Positions 53,045 through 61,386 of a stretch of DNA of 64,000 bases are shown piece by piece; the stretch's first letter is position 1; every line of letters begins with the position of its first letter. The position numbers were made by a program, and so were the translations under genes. The notes beneath the pieces are model-generated. The model was not told the origin of the DNA. It saw nothing but the letters and a program-made list of their open reading frames with translations, and searched no databases. Origin of the DNA: Clostridium sp. (lineage in GTDB: Bacteria; Bacillota; Clostridia; Lachnospirales; Lachnospiraceae); contig JAGZZT010000007.1 in assembly GCA_018377235.1 (NCBI GenBank), forward strand, positions 44,445 to 108,444. Reading direction: 5' to 3'.

Positions 53045-54199
53045 TTATTTTAACAGAGCGCCGGAGATAACCATTCTCTGAACCTCAGATGTTCCCTCGT
53101 AGATCTCTGTAATCTTAGCGTCGCGCATCATACGCTCTACATCGTACTCTCTGATGTAGCCGTATCCGCCGTGAAGCTGTACAGCCTTTGTTGTAACTTC
53201 CATAGCAACCTCTGCTGCATACAGCTTAGCCATAGCTGCCTCTACGGAATATGTCTTCTGTGTAGCCTTAGCCATAGCTGCTCTGTAAACAAGGAGCTGA
53301 GCTGCCTTTACCTTTGTTGCCATATCAGCAAGCTGGAACTGTGTATTCTGGAACTGTCCCAGAGCACGTCCAAACTGCTTTCTCTCTTTTACATACTCGA
53401 TTGTTCTGTCAAGAGCGCCCTCTGCAAGACCAAGAGCCTGAGCTGCGATACCGATACGTCCGCCGTCCAGTGTGTGCATAGCGATGTTGAAGCCCTTGCC
53501 CTTCTGTCCTAACAGGTTCTCCTTCGGGATGCGGCAGTCTGTGAAGATTAACTCGTAAGTAGCAGATCCGCGGATACCCATCTTCTTCTCCTTTGTACCA
53601 AAGGTGAAGCCTGGAGTTCCCTTCTCAACGATGAATGCGGAGATCTCTTTCTTCTTTCTTCCTCTAGCGTCCTCTTTTACGCCTGTTACAGCGATGATTA
53701 CGTAGATGTCAGCCTCTTTACCGTTTGTGATGAAGATCTTGGAACCGTTTAATACCCACTCGTCTCCATCTAAAACAGCCTTTGTCTGCTGACCCTGAGC
53801 GTCTGTACCAGCGCCCGGCTCAGTAAGGCCGAAAGCACCTAACTTCTCGCCCTTTGCAAGCGGTACAAGGTATTTCTGCTTCTGCTCTTCTGTACCATAT
53901 GTCTGGATTGGATCGCAGCACAGAGATGTATGTGCAGAAACGATAACTCCTGTAGTTCCGCAAACCTTGGAAAGCTCCTCTACGCACATAGCATAGCAGA
54001 GAGGATCGCAGCCCTGTCCGCCGTACTCCTTCGGAACCGGGATGCCCATGAAGCCGAGCTTCTGCATCTTCTTAACTGTTTCTGTCGGGAAGTGCTCTGT
54101 CTCGTCTACTTCCTGCGCTAAAGGTTTTACTTCTTTCTCGGCGAAGTCATGGAATAATGTCCTCGCCATCTCATGCTCTTTACTTAATGTAAAATCCAT
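53045..54199 (-). CDS. bcd: Butyryl-CoA dehydrogenase
   Basis: A 384-residue acyl-CoA dehydrogenase. Signatures are GAFGLTEPGAGTDA and GGYGYIREYDVERMMRDAKITEIYEGTSEVQR, the latter with the catalytic Glu of YEGTSE. It reduces crotonyl-CoA to butyryl-CoA with EtfAB. Chain length and position after hbd fit the short-chain form. GAGGACTAGAC precedes the start, and an extended -10 lies upstream. Confidence 0.96.
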   Translation of the reverse strand: MDFTLSKEHEMARTLFHDFAEKEVKPLAQEVDETEHFPTETVKKMQKLGFMGIPVPKEYGGQGCDPLCYAMCVEELSKVCGTTGVIVSAHTSLCCDPIQTYGTEEQKQKYLVPLAKGEKLGAFGLTEPGAGTDAQGQQTKAVLDGDEWVLNGSKIFITNGKEADIYVIIAVTGVKEDARGRKKKEISAFIVEKGTPGFTFGTKEKKMGIRGSATYELIFTDCRIPKENLLGQKGKGFNIAMHTLDGGRIGIAAQALGLAEGALDRTIEYVKERKQFGRALGQFQNTQFQLADMATKVKAAQLLVYRAAMAKATQKTYSVEAAMAKLYAAEVAMEVTTKAVQLHGGYGYIREYDVERMMRDAKITEIYEGTSEVQRMVISGALLK

Positions 54200-54271
54200 G
54201 TCTAGTCCTCCATCTTCTTATATCGCGCTAAAAAGGGGCCTTGGGGAGACCCCTTATGCGGTTGTGAATCT

Positions 54272-54299
54272 ATTATAACAGAAACCACAAAAAAGTGGT
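54272..54299 (-). promoter_or_regulatory. Possible internal promoter before bcd
   Basis: Minus strand has extended -10 TGTTATAAT (54272-54280) just after a short hairpin ACCAC-GTGGT (54284-54299). No good -35. It would boost bcd-etfBA over the upstream genes. Confidence 0.4.
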
Positions 54300-54304
54300 A
54301 TCCA

Positions 54305-55141
54305 TTATTTGCTGTAATCGTAGAATCCTCTGCCTGTTTTCTGGCCTAAACGTCCAGCGCGAACCATCTTTCTTAACAGCGGATGCGGACGGTACTTCGG
54401 ATCGCCTGTCTCGCTTTCTAATACCTGCATAATAGCCAGGCAAACGTCAAGTCCAATCAGATCGCCCAGAGCTAACGGGCCCATCGGATGATTTGCGCCT
54501 AACTTCATCGCAATATCAATTCCCTCTACAGATGCAATGCCATCAGCGTAAATGCCGATTGCCTCGTTGATCATCGGGATCAGGATTCTGTTTACAACAA
54601 AGCCTGCACCCTCTTCAACCTGTACTGGTGTCTTTCCAATCTCTTCGGAAATAGCAATTACCTTATCTACCATCTCCTTCGGAGTATTGAGTCCTGCAAT
54701 TACCTCTACCAGCTTCATGACAGGAGCCGGGTTAAAGAAATGCATGCCCACAACCGGTCTTGCGCCTGCTCCAATTTCTGTAATGGAGAGGGAGGAAGTG
54801 TTGGTAGCAAAAATACAGTCTGCCTTGCAGATAGCGTCTAACTCCTTAAAGGTCTGCTTCTTGATCTCCATGTTCTCAATGGCAGCCTCAACGACCAGAT
54901 CGCAGTCGCCGCAGATATCCTTAACACCTGTTGTAATCTTTGCGAGGATCTTATCAGCATCCTCCTGTGTCATTTTGCCCTTAGCAATTCTCTTCTCAAA
55001 GCCCTTTGCAATTTTCTTCTTACCGTTTGCAGCGAACTCCTCGTTAATATCGCATAAAGCTACCTCGTAGCCCTCTGTCTGTGCAAAAGCCTGCGCAATG
55101 CCGGAACCCATGGTTCCTGCTCCGATAACACCGATTTTCAT
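54305..55141 (-). CDS. hbd: 3-hydroxybutyryl-CoA dehydrogenase
   Basis: A 278-residue NAD(H)-dependent enzyme reducing acetoacetyl-CoA to 3-hydroxybutyryl-CoA. The Rossmann motif is GVIGAGTMGSGIAQAFA; the catalytic His lies in VVGMHFFNPAPVMKLVEVI, and the C-terminal domain has GAGFVVNRILIPMINEAI and GLDVCLAIM. Family length. Between crt and bcd. Confidence 0.97.
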   Translation of the reverse strand: MKIGVIGAGTMGSGIAQAFAQTEGYEVALCDINEEFAANGKKKIAKGFEKRIAKGKMTQEDADKILAKITTGVKDICGDCDLVVEAAIENMEIKKQTFKELDAICKADCIFATNTSSLSITEIGAGARPVVGMHFFNPAPVMKLVEVIAGLNTPKEMVDKVIAISEEIGKTPVQVEEGAGFVVNRILIPMINEAIGIYADGIASVEGIDIAMKLGANHPMGPLALGDLIGLDVCLAIMQVLESETGDPKYRPHPLLRKMVRAGRLGQKTGRGFYDYSK

Positions 55142-55181
55142 GGCTATCTCCTCCTATCTTATAAAAAGCATCTGCTTTTTA

Positions 55182-55958
55182 TTAACGGTTTTTGAACTGT
55201 TTTTCTTTTCTCTTCTCAAGAAACGCCGCCATGCCTTCTTTTTGATCCTCTGTCTCAAAGCAGGCTCCGAACAGCTTTTCCTCGATTACAATCGCCTGAT
55301 CCATATCTGTCTGAAGGCCGTCATTGGCCGCCTTCTTGCTGTTTCTCACAGCAATCGGAGCATTAGCCGCAATCTGGCCTGCCAGCTTTCTGGCTGCAGT
55401 CATCAGCTCTTCCTGAGGATAAACTGCATTTACAAGTCCTAAACGGTAAGCCTCATCAGCCTTGATGTTTCTGGCTGTATAGAGCATCTCCTTGGCCTTT
55501 CCCACACCAATGATGCGGGCAAGTCTCTGAGTACCTCCAAAACCTGGGGTGATTCCCAGGCCTACCTCCGGCTGCCCGAACACTGCGTTCTCAGAGCAGA
55601 TGCGGATATCGCAGCTTAAGGAAAGCTCGTTTCCTCCTCCCAGCGCGAAACCGTTCACAGCTGCAATCACCGGAATCGGGAAAGTCTCGATCTTTCGGAA
55701 AATATCGTTTCCATACTTTCCGAACGCCTCTCCCTCCGCCTTGGTCATCGTGCTCATCGCTGCAATATCAGCTCCGGCAACAAAGGATTTTTCGCCTGCG
55801 CCTGTCAGGATGATGGCTCTCACCTCTTCCTGATCAACAGCGTCAAATACAGTCTCTAAATCCTTCAGCACCTCTTCGTTCAAGGCATTTAATGCTTTGG
55901 GCCTGTTGATAGTTACAATACCGACATGTCCTTCCTGTTCGTAATCTACATAACCCAT
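55182..55958 (-). CDS. crt: Crotonase (3-hydroxybutyryl-CoA dehydratase)
   Basis: A 258-residue enoyl-CoA hydratase dehydrating 3-hydroxybutyryl-CoA to crotonyl-CoA. Blocks: INRPKALNALNEEVLKDL, GAGEKSFVAGADIAAM, oxyanion region NGFALGGGNELSLSCDIRI, and the second catalytic Glu in GQPEVGLGITPGFGGTQRLAR. The second ATG (55958) is used; the first touches the AAGGAG ribosome site. About 30 bases after thl. Confidence 0.95.
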   Translation of the reverse strand: MGYVDYEQEGHVGIVTINRPKALNALNEEVLKDLETVFDAVDQEEVRAIILTGAGEKSFVAGADIAAMSTMTKAEGEAFGKYGNDIFRKIETFPIPVIAAVNGFALGGGNELSLSCDIRICSENAVFGQPEVGLGITPGFGGTQRLARIIGVGKAKEMLYTARNIKADEAYRLGLVNAVYPQEELMTAARKLAGQIAANAPIAVRNSKKAANDGLQTDMDQAIVIEEKLFGACFETEDQKEGMAAFLEKRKEKQFKNR

Positions 55959-55990
55959 TCTGATCATCTCCTTAAGGCTTTACCCGGATT

Positions 55991-57175
55991 TTAGTCTCTC
56001 TCAACGATTGTAGCACAGCCCATGCCGCCGCCGATACACAGAGTAGCAAGGCCCTTCTTTGCATCGCGCTTCTGCATCTCATGAAGCAGTGTAACAAGAA
56101 TACGGCAGCCAGATGCTCCTACCGGATGTCCGAGAGCGATAGCTCCGCCGTTTACGTTCAGGATTTCTTTATTAAATCCAAGCTCACGGGCAACTGCGAT
56201 GGACTGAGCAGCGAACGCCTCGTTTGCCTCAATTAAATCAAAATCTTCTACCTTAAGGCCAGTCTTAGCCAGAACCTTCTTCGTAGCCGCTACCGGTCCG
56301 ATTCCCATGATTCTTGGATCTACGCCGCCTAATGCGCCTGCAACCCATGTAGCCATCGGCTTAATTCCTAACTCTTTTGCCTTCTCCTCGCTCATGACAA
56401 CAACTGCTGCAGCACCGTCGTTAATGGAGGAAGCATTTCCTGCTGTTACGCGGCCGCCGTCCGGCTTGAATGCAGGGCGCAGTCTTGCAAGTCCTTCCAT
56501 GGTTGTTCCTGGACGCGGACCCTCGTCTGTGTCAACGATAACAGTCTCTTTTTTCTTCTTAACCTCAACCGGGACAATCTCATCCTTGAATCTTCCGGAC
56601 TCTACTGCTGCGCATGCCTTGTTCTGGCTGACAACAGAGAACTCGTCAAGCTCTTCTCTTGTAATGCCCCAGTCATCGCAGATATTCTCTGCTGTCATTC
56701 CCATGTGGTAGTTGTTGAAAGCATCCCAGAGAGCGTCGTTTACCATAGTATCGATCATCGGAGCGTTACCCATACGGTATCCGTAACGAGCATTCTTCAG
56801 AGCGTATGGAGCTGCGGACATGTTCTCTGCTCCGCCTGCTACAACAATGTCAGCATCGCCTGCGAGAATCATCTGAGCAGCTGCGTTCACGCACTGTAAA
56901 CCAGAACCGCATACTACGTTCAGCGTAACTGCCGGAACCTCGATGGGAAGCCCTGCTTTGATGGACATCTGACGAGCCACGTTCTGTCCAAGGCCGGCCT
57001 GGATTACACAGCCCATGTAAACGTGATCTACCTGCTCTGGAGCAACTCCTGCTCTGTTGAGAGCTTCCTTAATAACAATTGCTCCCATATCTGCCGCTGG
57101 TACTGTGCTTAACTGTCCGCCCATGGAACCAATGGCTGTACGGCATGCACTTGCTATTACGACTTTCTTTGACAT
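55991..57175 (-). CDS. thl: Acetyl-CoA acetyltransferase (thiolase)
   Basis: A 394-residue thiolase condensing two acetyl-CoA to acetoacetyl-CoA, first step of butyrate formation. The nucleophile is the Cys of NVVCGSGLQCVNAAAQ; the C-terminal signatures are GGAIALGHPVGASGCRI and the acid/base Cys in CIGGGMGCATIVERD. The start at 57175 follows AAGGAGG. First gene of the operon thl-crt-hbd-bcd-etfB-etfA. Confidence 0.97.
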   Translation of the reverse strand: MSKKVVIASACRTAIGSMGGQLSTVPAADMGAIVIKEALNRAGVAPEQVDHVYMGCVIQAGLGQNVARQMSIKAGLPIEVPAVTLNVVCGSGLQCVNAAAQMILAGDADIVVAGGAENMSAAPYALKNARYGYRMGNAPMIDTMVNDALWDAFNNYHMGMTAENICDDWGITREELDEFSVVSQNKACAAVESGRFKDEIVPVEVKKKKETVIVDTDEGPRPGTTMEGLARLRPAFKPDGGRVTAGNASSINDGAAAVVVMSEEKAKELGIKPMATWVAGALGGVDPRIMGIGPVAATKKVLAKTGLKVEDFDLIEANEAFAAQSIAVARELGFNKEILNVNGGAIALGHPVGASGCRILVTLLHEMQKRDAKKGLATLCIGGGMGCATIVERD

Positions 57176-57241
57176 AATTTGTTTCCTCCTTGTCATGGTT
57201 AGCCTGGAAATAGAAATAATTGCATAAATGATAGTAATTCT

Positions 57242-57270
57242 ATACTACCACCGTTAGGCAAAACTGTCAA
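57242..57270 (-). promoter_or_regulatory. thl operon promoter
   Basis: Minus strand TTGACA, 17 bases, TAGTAT; start near 57235, leader about 60 bases. Confidence 0.85.
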
Positions 57271-57277
57271 TGACCAC

Positions 57278-57295
57278 TTGATAAATAATTATCAA
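57278..57295. promoter_or_regulatory. Palindrome between the divergent thl and transferase promoters
   Basis: TTGATAA-ATAA-TTATCAA, seven-base perfect arms, just upstream of the thl -35 and 47 bases upstream of the transferase -35. A candidate shared operator. Confidence 0.5.
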
Positions 57296-57341
57296 TTCAT
57301 TATCTATTCACGATTTTCTTCCTATTTCTTACCTATTCTTA

Positions 57342-57370
57342 TTGACCTTGCCAGCGGCCAATGATAAACT
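57342..57370 (+). promoter_or_regulatory. Promoter of the CoA-transferase gene
   Basis: TTGACC, 17 bases, TAAACT, 44 bases before the ATG. Confidence 0.7.
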
Positions 57371-57413
57371 GGTAGCAAAACTGAATAAATTTAATTAAGG
57401 ATAGGTGAATCAA

Positions 57414-58763
57414 ATGGATTACAGAAGCATGTATCAACAAAAACTTGTATCTGCCGATCAGGCTGCCGCTGTTGTAAAGTCTGGCGACTGGGTAGATTAT
57501 GCCTGGACTACAGGAACTCCTGTGGCTGTAGACAAAGCCATTGCCAAGAGACTTCCTGAACTTCACGATGTAAATTTCCGAGGCGGTATCCTCATGTGGG
57601 TTCCGGAGATCTTTAAGATCGAAAATCCTGCAGAGCATATGACCTGGAATTCCTGGCATATGAGCGGCATTGAAAGAAAAGCCATCGCACAGGGCTTTGC
57701 CTTCTACAATCCCATGCGTTATTCTGAGCTTCCCAGATTTTACCGCGACTTTGCCGAGGCGAATCGAAACGATGTAGCTGTATTCCAGGTAGCTCCCATG
57801 GACGAGCATGGCTACTTTAACTTCGGTCCCAACGCTTCCCATCTGGCGGCTATCTGTGAAACCTCCAAGGTTGTAATTGTGGAAGTAAATGAAAATATGC
57901 CTGTCTGCTTAGGCGGATTTGAAGAAGGCGTCCACATTTCCCAGGTAGATATGATCGTGGAGGGTGACAACCCATCTATCGCTGAAATGGGCGGAGGCGG
58001 AGCTGCCTCTGAAGTAGATGAGGCCGTTGCCAAACTCATTGTGGAGGAGATTCCTGACGGCGCATGCTTACAGCTGGGAATCGGAGGCATGCCTAATGCT
58101 GTAGGTTCTCTGATTGCCAAGTCTGATTTAAAGGATCTGGGTGTTCACACAGAGATGTATGTAGACGCATTTGTAGATATCGCTGAGGCAGGCAAAATTA
58201 CAGGTGCTCACAAAAATATTGATAAGGGACGCCAGGTTTACGGCTTTGGGGCAGGAACTAAAAAGTTATATGATTATCTGAATAATAACCCTGCCTGCAT
58301 GAGCGCTCCTGTCAACTATACCAACGATGTACGCGTAGTGGCACAGCTGGATAACTTCATGTCCATCAACAATGCTGTGGATATCGATCTCTTTGGCCAG
58401 GTCAGCTCTGAATCCTCCGGAATCAAGCATATCAGCGGTGCCGGCGGCCAGCTGGATTTCGTCATGGGAGCATACCTTTCCAAGGGCGGAAAGAGCTTTA
58501 TCTGCTGTTCCTCCACCTTTACCACAAAAGACGGAGAACTGAAATCCAGAATCCTTCCAACTCTGCATCCAGGTTCTATTGTAACGGACACCCGCGCGAA
58601 TACTCATTATGTAGTAACTGAGTTCGGCAAGGTAAATTTAAAGGGACTCTCCACCTGGCAGAAAGCAGAGGCGCTGATTTCCATCGCTCATCCGCAGTTC
58701 AGAGACCAGCTGATTGCTGATGCTGAAAAGATGCACATCTGGAGACGCAGCAACAAAATATAA
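57414..58763 (+). CDS. but: Butyryl-CoA:acetate CoA-transferase-type enzyme
   Basis: A 449-residue class I CoA-transferase of the acetyl-CoA hydrolase/4-hydroxybutyrate transferase group. Blocks are GDWVDYAWTTGTPVAVD, WNSWHMSGIERKAIAQGFAFYNPMRYSELPRFYR, GIGGMPNAV and the putative catalytic Glu E247 in HTEMYVDAF, with GAGGQLDFVMGAYLSKGGKSF near the CoA site. These resemble the But enzymes of Roseburia-type gut bacteria as recalled. It swaps CoA from butyryl-CoA to acetate, releasing butyrate. The ATG at 57414 is behind AAGGATAGG; an upstream GTG is rejected. Divergent from the thl operon. Confidence 0.85.
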   Translation: MDYRSMYQQKLVSADQAAAVVKSGDWVDYAWTTGTPVAVDKAIAKRLPELHDVNFRGGILMWVPEIFKIENPAEHMTWNSWHMSGIERKAIAQGFAFYNPMRYSELPRFYRDFAEANRNDVAVFQVAPMDEHGYFNFGPNASHLAAICETSKVVIVEVNENMPVCLGGFEEGVHISQVDMIVEGDNPSIAEMGGGGAASEVDEAVAKLIVEEIPDGACLQLGIGGMPNAVGSLIAKSDLKDLGVHTEMYVDAFVDIAEAGKITGAHKNIDKGRQVYGFGAGTKKLYDYLNNNPACMSAPVNYTNDVRVVAQLDNFMSINNAVDIDLFGQVSSESSGIKHISGAGGQLDFVMGAYLSKGGKSFICCSSTFTTKDGELKSRILPTLHPGSIVTDTRANTHYVVTEFGKVNLKGLSTWQKAEALISIAHPQFRDQLIADAEKMHIWRRSNKI

Positions 58764-58800
58764 CAGGACGTTTATTTAACCGCTCCCATTTTTAATGAAA

Positions 58801-58854
58801 AAAGAGACATAACTTTTTCGTTTTTCTAAAAATTTCGAAAAGTTATGTCTCTTT
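58801..58854. terminator. Bidirectional terminator after the transferase
   Basis: AAAGAGACATAACTTTT (58801-58817) pairs with 58838-58854; T-rich tail on one side and A-run on the other serve both converging genes. Confidence 0.85.
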
Positions 58855-58858
58855 CTTC

Positions 58859-59488
58859 TTACACTGTCTCCTGATTTTCCTGTCTCTCTCTTTCTTCCTT
58901 CTGATTCTCTTCCCTTTGATTTTCTCCCTGTTTATTTTCTTCGCCCTGATTATTTTTGTTCTCTTTTTCCACAGCAGCTCCACAGAGACGGCAGTAATTG
59001 ACCTTTTTTCTATAGGAAGCCCCGCAGGAGGGGCAGACGCAGACTGCTTCTTCGTCTAATTCTCCATCTGATTCAGCATGTTTCCCGCCTTTGTCCGGCC
59101 CGTCACCCTCTCTGTTCCCAGCTTCAGACGCTGCCGCCGTCTCCTTCTCAGCTTTCCGGAGGGACTTCAGTTCCTCTGCTGTCTCTTCCAGACAGTCCGC
59201 TTCCTCTCTTTGGGCATTCGCAGATTCTTCCAGCTTCTGCGCTGCCTGAAACGCTTCCTTCATGGAGATTTCCCATTCTCCTTCTTTCTTCCAGGCTTCA
59301 TAGCTTTTTTCTGCAGCCTGAGAAAGCCCGTTCTGCATTTCTCTTTCTGTCTGCCGCGCTTCTGCCCGCAGGGTTCTGGCCTCCAGACGCAGCCTGTGTA
59401 CCTCCAGCTTCAGAGCAGCTAAACGGCTGAAAGCTGCGGCTTTCTTTCCGATACTCAGCTTTATTTTCTCAATTTTATCCTGCGCCAT
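58859..59488 (-). CDS. Coiled-coil protein with C-terminal zinc ribbon
   Basis: A 209-residue cytoplasmic protein with no clear family name. The first 120 residues form long charged helices (RLEARTLRAEARQTEREMQ and so on), probably a coiled coil. A zinc ribbon CPSCGASYRKKVNYCRLCGAAVE lies at about 152-174, followed by a Glu/Asn/Gln-rich tail. It lies 61 bases after the zinc-ribbon membrane protein and is probably in its operon. Function unknown. Confidence 0.75.
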   Translation of the reverse strand: MAQDKIEKIKLSIGKKAAAFSRLAALKLEVHRLRLEARTLRAEARQTEREMQNGLSQAAEKSYEAWKKEGEWEISMKEAFQAAQKLEESANAQREEADCLEETAEELKSLRKAEKETAAASEAGNREGDGPDKGGKHAESDGELDEEAVCVCPSCGASYRKKVNYCRLCGAAVEKENKNNQGEENKQGENQREENQKEERERQENQETV

Positions 59489-59549
59489 TTTTCTCCTTTG
59501 TCCCTTCTTCCCACTATTTTCTGCTTTCTATTTCCCACAGCCGCGCGCT

Positions 59550-61298
59550 CTATTCGATTCCATGGATCTGATTCTGCCGGGTAAACACCGCCGTATCCCC
59601 GCTTCTCATATATGCGGCCCACACATCTGTATCAATCTCCGTGGCAGTTCCATTCCGATAACTGTTCAGGACTGCACGCCCCCTGGACGGTTCGTAATCT
59701 GTAAAGTACAAAACCGTGTCTGGAGAAGCAATATAGCCGGATACATTGTCATCTACAGACTCTGTCTCCCCTGTCTTCGCCAAATAGGATGTCAGAATTC
59801 CGCTCTCTGTCTGAACATCATAATCAGAAAGAAAATAAATCCCTGTCTCCTGGCCTTTCTGATTCCTTCTCAGACAGACAGAATCAATTTTCACATCGCA
59901 GGCCACTGCCTGCTCTCCAAAATAAAGATCGCCTGTCTGGTCATGAACACTGCTCAGGCAGAAAGGAATTCCTTCATACTGGCCGCAGAAGCGATCCGCA
60001 TTCTGCGCTGCCTCTTCCGCGCTTCCAAACTGTCCCGGATCCAGAGATACCCGATACAGCGACTGCTCCATTCCTGGCTCCGGCGGCGCCAGATACCAGC
60101 CATAATCTCCGGAAACGGTAAATGTAATCTCAAGATTCGGATCACAGTCCAGCGCTGCAGACTTCTCCTCTCCCGCGATTCTAATTTCCTCTCCGTCTTC
60201 TCCGGACGCCTTGTAGGTTAAAATCCCATCCTCTTCATGGATTAAAAACAGAAACTCTGGATCCAAAAGCTGCTCTGTTACCTGTTTTCCTGCCTGCTCT
60301 CCACTCAGAACATATAGGCTCTCCCCTCCGTTTTCCTGCCGTGTAAAGAACAGTGTTTTTTCAGCTATGCCCGTAAGAAATACCTGGTTTACGTTCTGCG
60401 CCAGGCGCCTTTTCTCCGAATGGTTTTCAAGCAGCCAGATTTCTCCTTCTTTTTTATAGAGAATCGACTTTAAATCCTCAGATGCTCCCAGGAGTTTCGC
60501 ATCCTTCTCCAAAAGTTCTTCTTCTGCCAATCTGCCTTTTTTATCCAGGCTGATGCCGTAAAGGCCCATAGTCTGATCTGGATGTTCCTCCTGCCAGATT
60601 AAATAGTCTCCTTCTGCTCCCAGCTTATAAAATGAAATATCGGCGGCCAGCTTTTTCTTACTGCCTTGGGTATACACATAGAGGCCTCCGCTGCTTTTTT
60701 CATAAGCTGCCGTCTCCCCGGCAGTCTGGACAGAAACGGCTCCGCTGTCTGCCTTCTGTTCTTTCTTATTATAAAGGCTCATCAGAGAAAAGGCGCCGTC
60801 TCCAGCCTGCTCTGGATACCATAAAATCTCTTTCTTCTCTGAATATGCCGGAATCCACTCTTTTGCATTGGACAGACGCAGCTGTTCCCTGTTTTTCCAA
60901 TCTCTCAGACAAGCTTCAGAAATCTCTCCTGCCTCCCCATTCTCCCCCAGAACAAACAGGCTGTTATCCTTTATGTATCCCAGCAGAGGCTGAAAATCCT
61001 CCCCCGCCTGCTTTCCTGATGCCCAGACAGCAAACAGAACAAGGCCACCGGCAGCAATCATTCCAGCCGCCGCTGCCTTTTTCCATTCCAGATGTTTCAG
61101 ACAGCCAATGCTGCCTTCTTCCTGTTTTCCAAACTGTTTTCTGCTGTCTGGCAAAACTCTGCTGATTTCACGCTCTACTCTGGAGCCGCAGAATTCACAG
61201 TAAACGGAGTCCTCAGGCAGAATCCGGCCGCAAGAGGTACACCAGATATGAGCCTCCTGCTCCGCTTCCTGTTTTTTTATTTCTTCCGCCTTTCCCAT
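59550..61298 (-). CDS. Zinc-ribbon, single-pass membrane protein with TolB-like repeats
   Basis: A 582-residue protein. An N-terminal zinc ribbon (CTSCGRILPEDSVYCEFCGSRVE, about 20-42) is followed by one membrane segment (about 75-95, AAAAGMIAAGGLVLFAVWASG) and a large C-terminal region of short beta blocks (for example DGEIWLLENHSE and EKTLFFTRQENGGESLYVLSG types) like a beta-propeller. The ribbon is inside and the propeller region outside. The ATG at 61298 follows TGGAGG. Style like the lipoprotein at 1-1182. Its function is unknown; envelope sensing is possible. Confidence 0.78.
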   Translation of the reverse strand: MGKAEEIKKQEAEQEAHIWCTSCGRILPEDSVYCEFCGSRVEREISRVLPDSRKQFGKQEEGSIGCLKHLEWKKAAAAGMIAAGGLVLFAVWASGKQAGEDFQPLLGYIKDNSLFVLGENGEAGEISEACLRDWKNREQLRLSNAKEWIPAYSEKKEILWYPEQAGDGAFSLMSLYNKKEQKADSGAVSVQTAGETAAYEKSSGGLYVYTQGSKKKLAADISFYKLGAEGDYLIWQEEHPDQTMGLYGISLDKKGRLAEEELLEKDAKLLGASEDLKSILYKKEGEIWLLENHSEKRRLAQNVNQVFLTGIAEKTLFFTRQENGGESLYVLSGEQAGKQVTEQLLDPEFLFLIHEEDGILTYKASGEDGEEIRIAGEEKSAALDCDPNLEITFTVSGDYGWYLAPPEPGMEQSLYRVSLDPGQFGSAEEAAQNADRFCGQYEGIPFCLSSVHDQTGDLYFGEQAVACDVKIDSVCLRRNQKGQETGIYFLSDYDVQTESGILTSYLAKTGETESVDDNVSGYIASPDTVLYFTDYEPSRGRAVLNSYRNGTATEIDTDVWAAYMRSGDTAVFTRQNQIHGIE

Positions 61299-61386
61299 CC
61301 TCTTCATCCTCCAGAACTATTCCTGTGTCCAGTCTATCACATTTTCAGTTTCCTGTAAACGGACAGGACGAAGCAGAATGCCGGCG

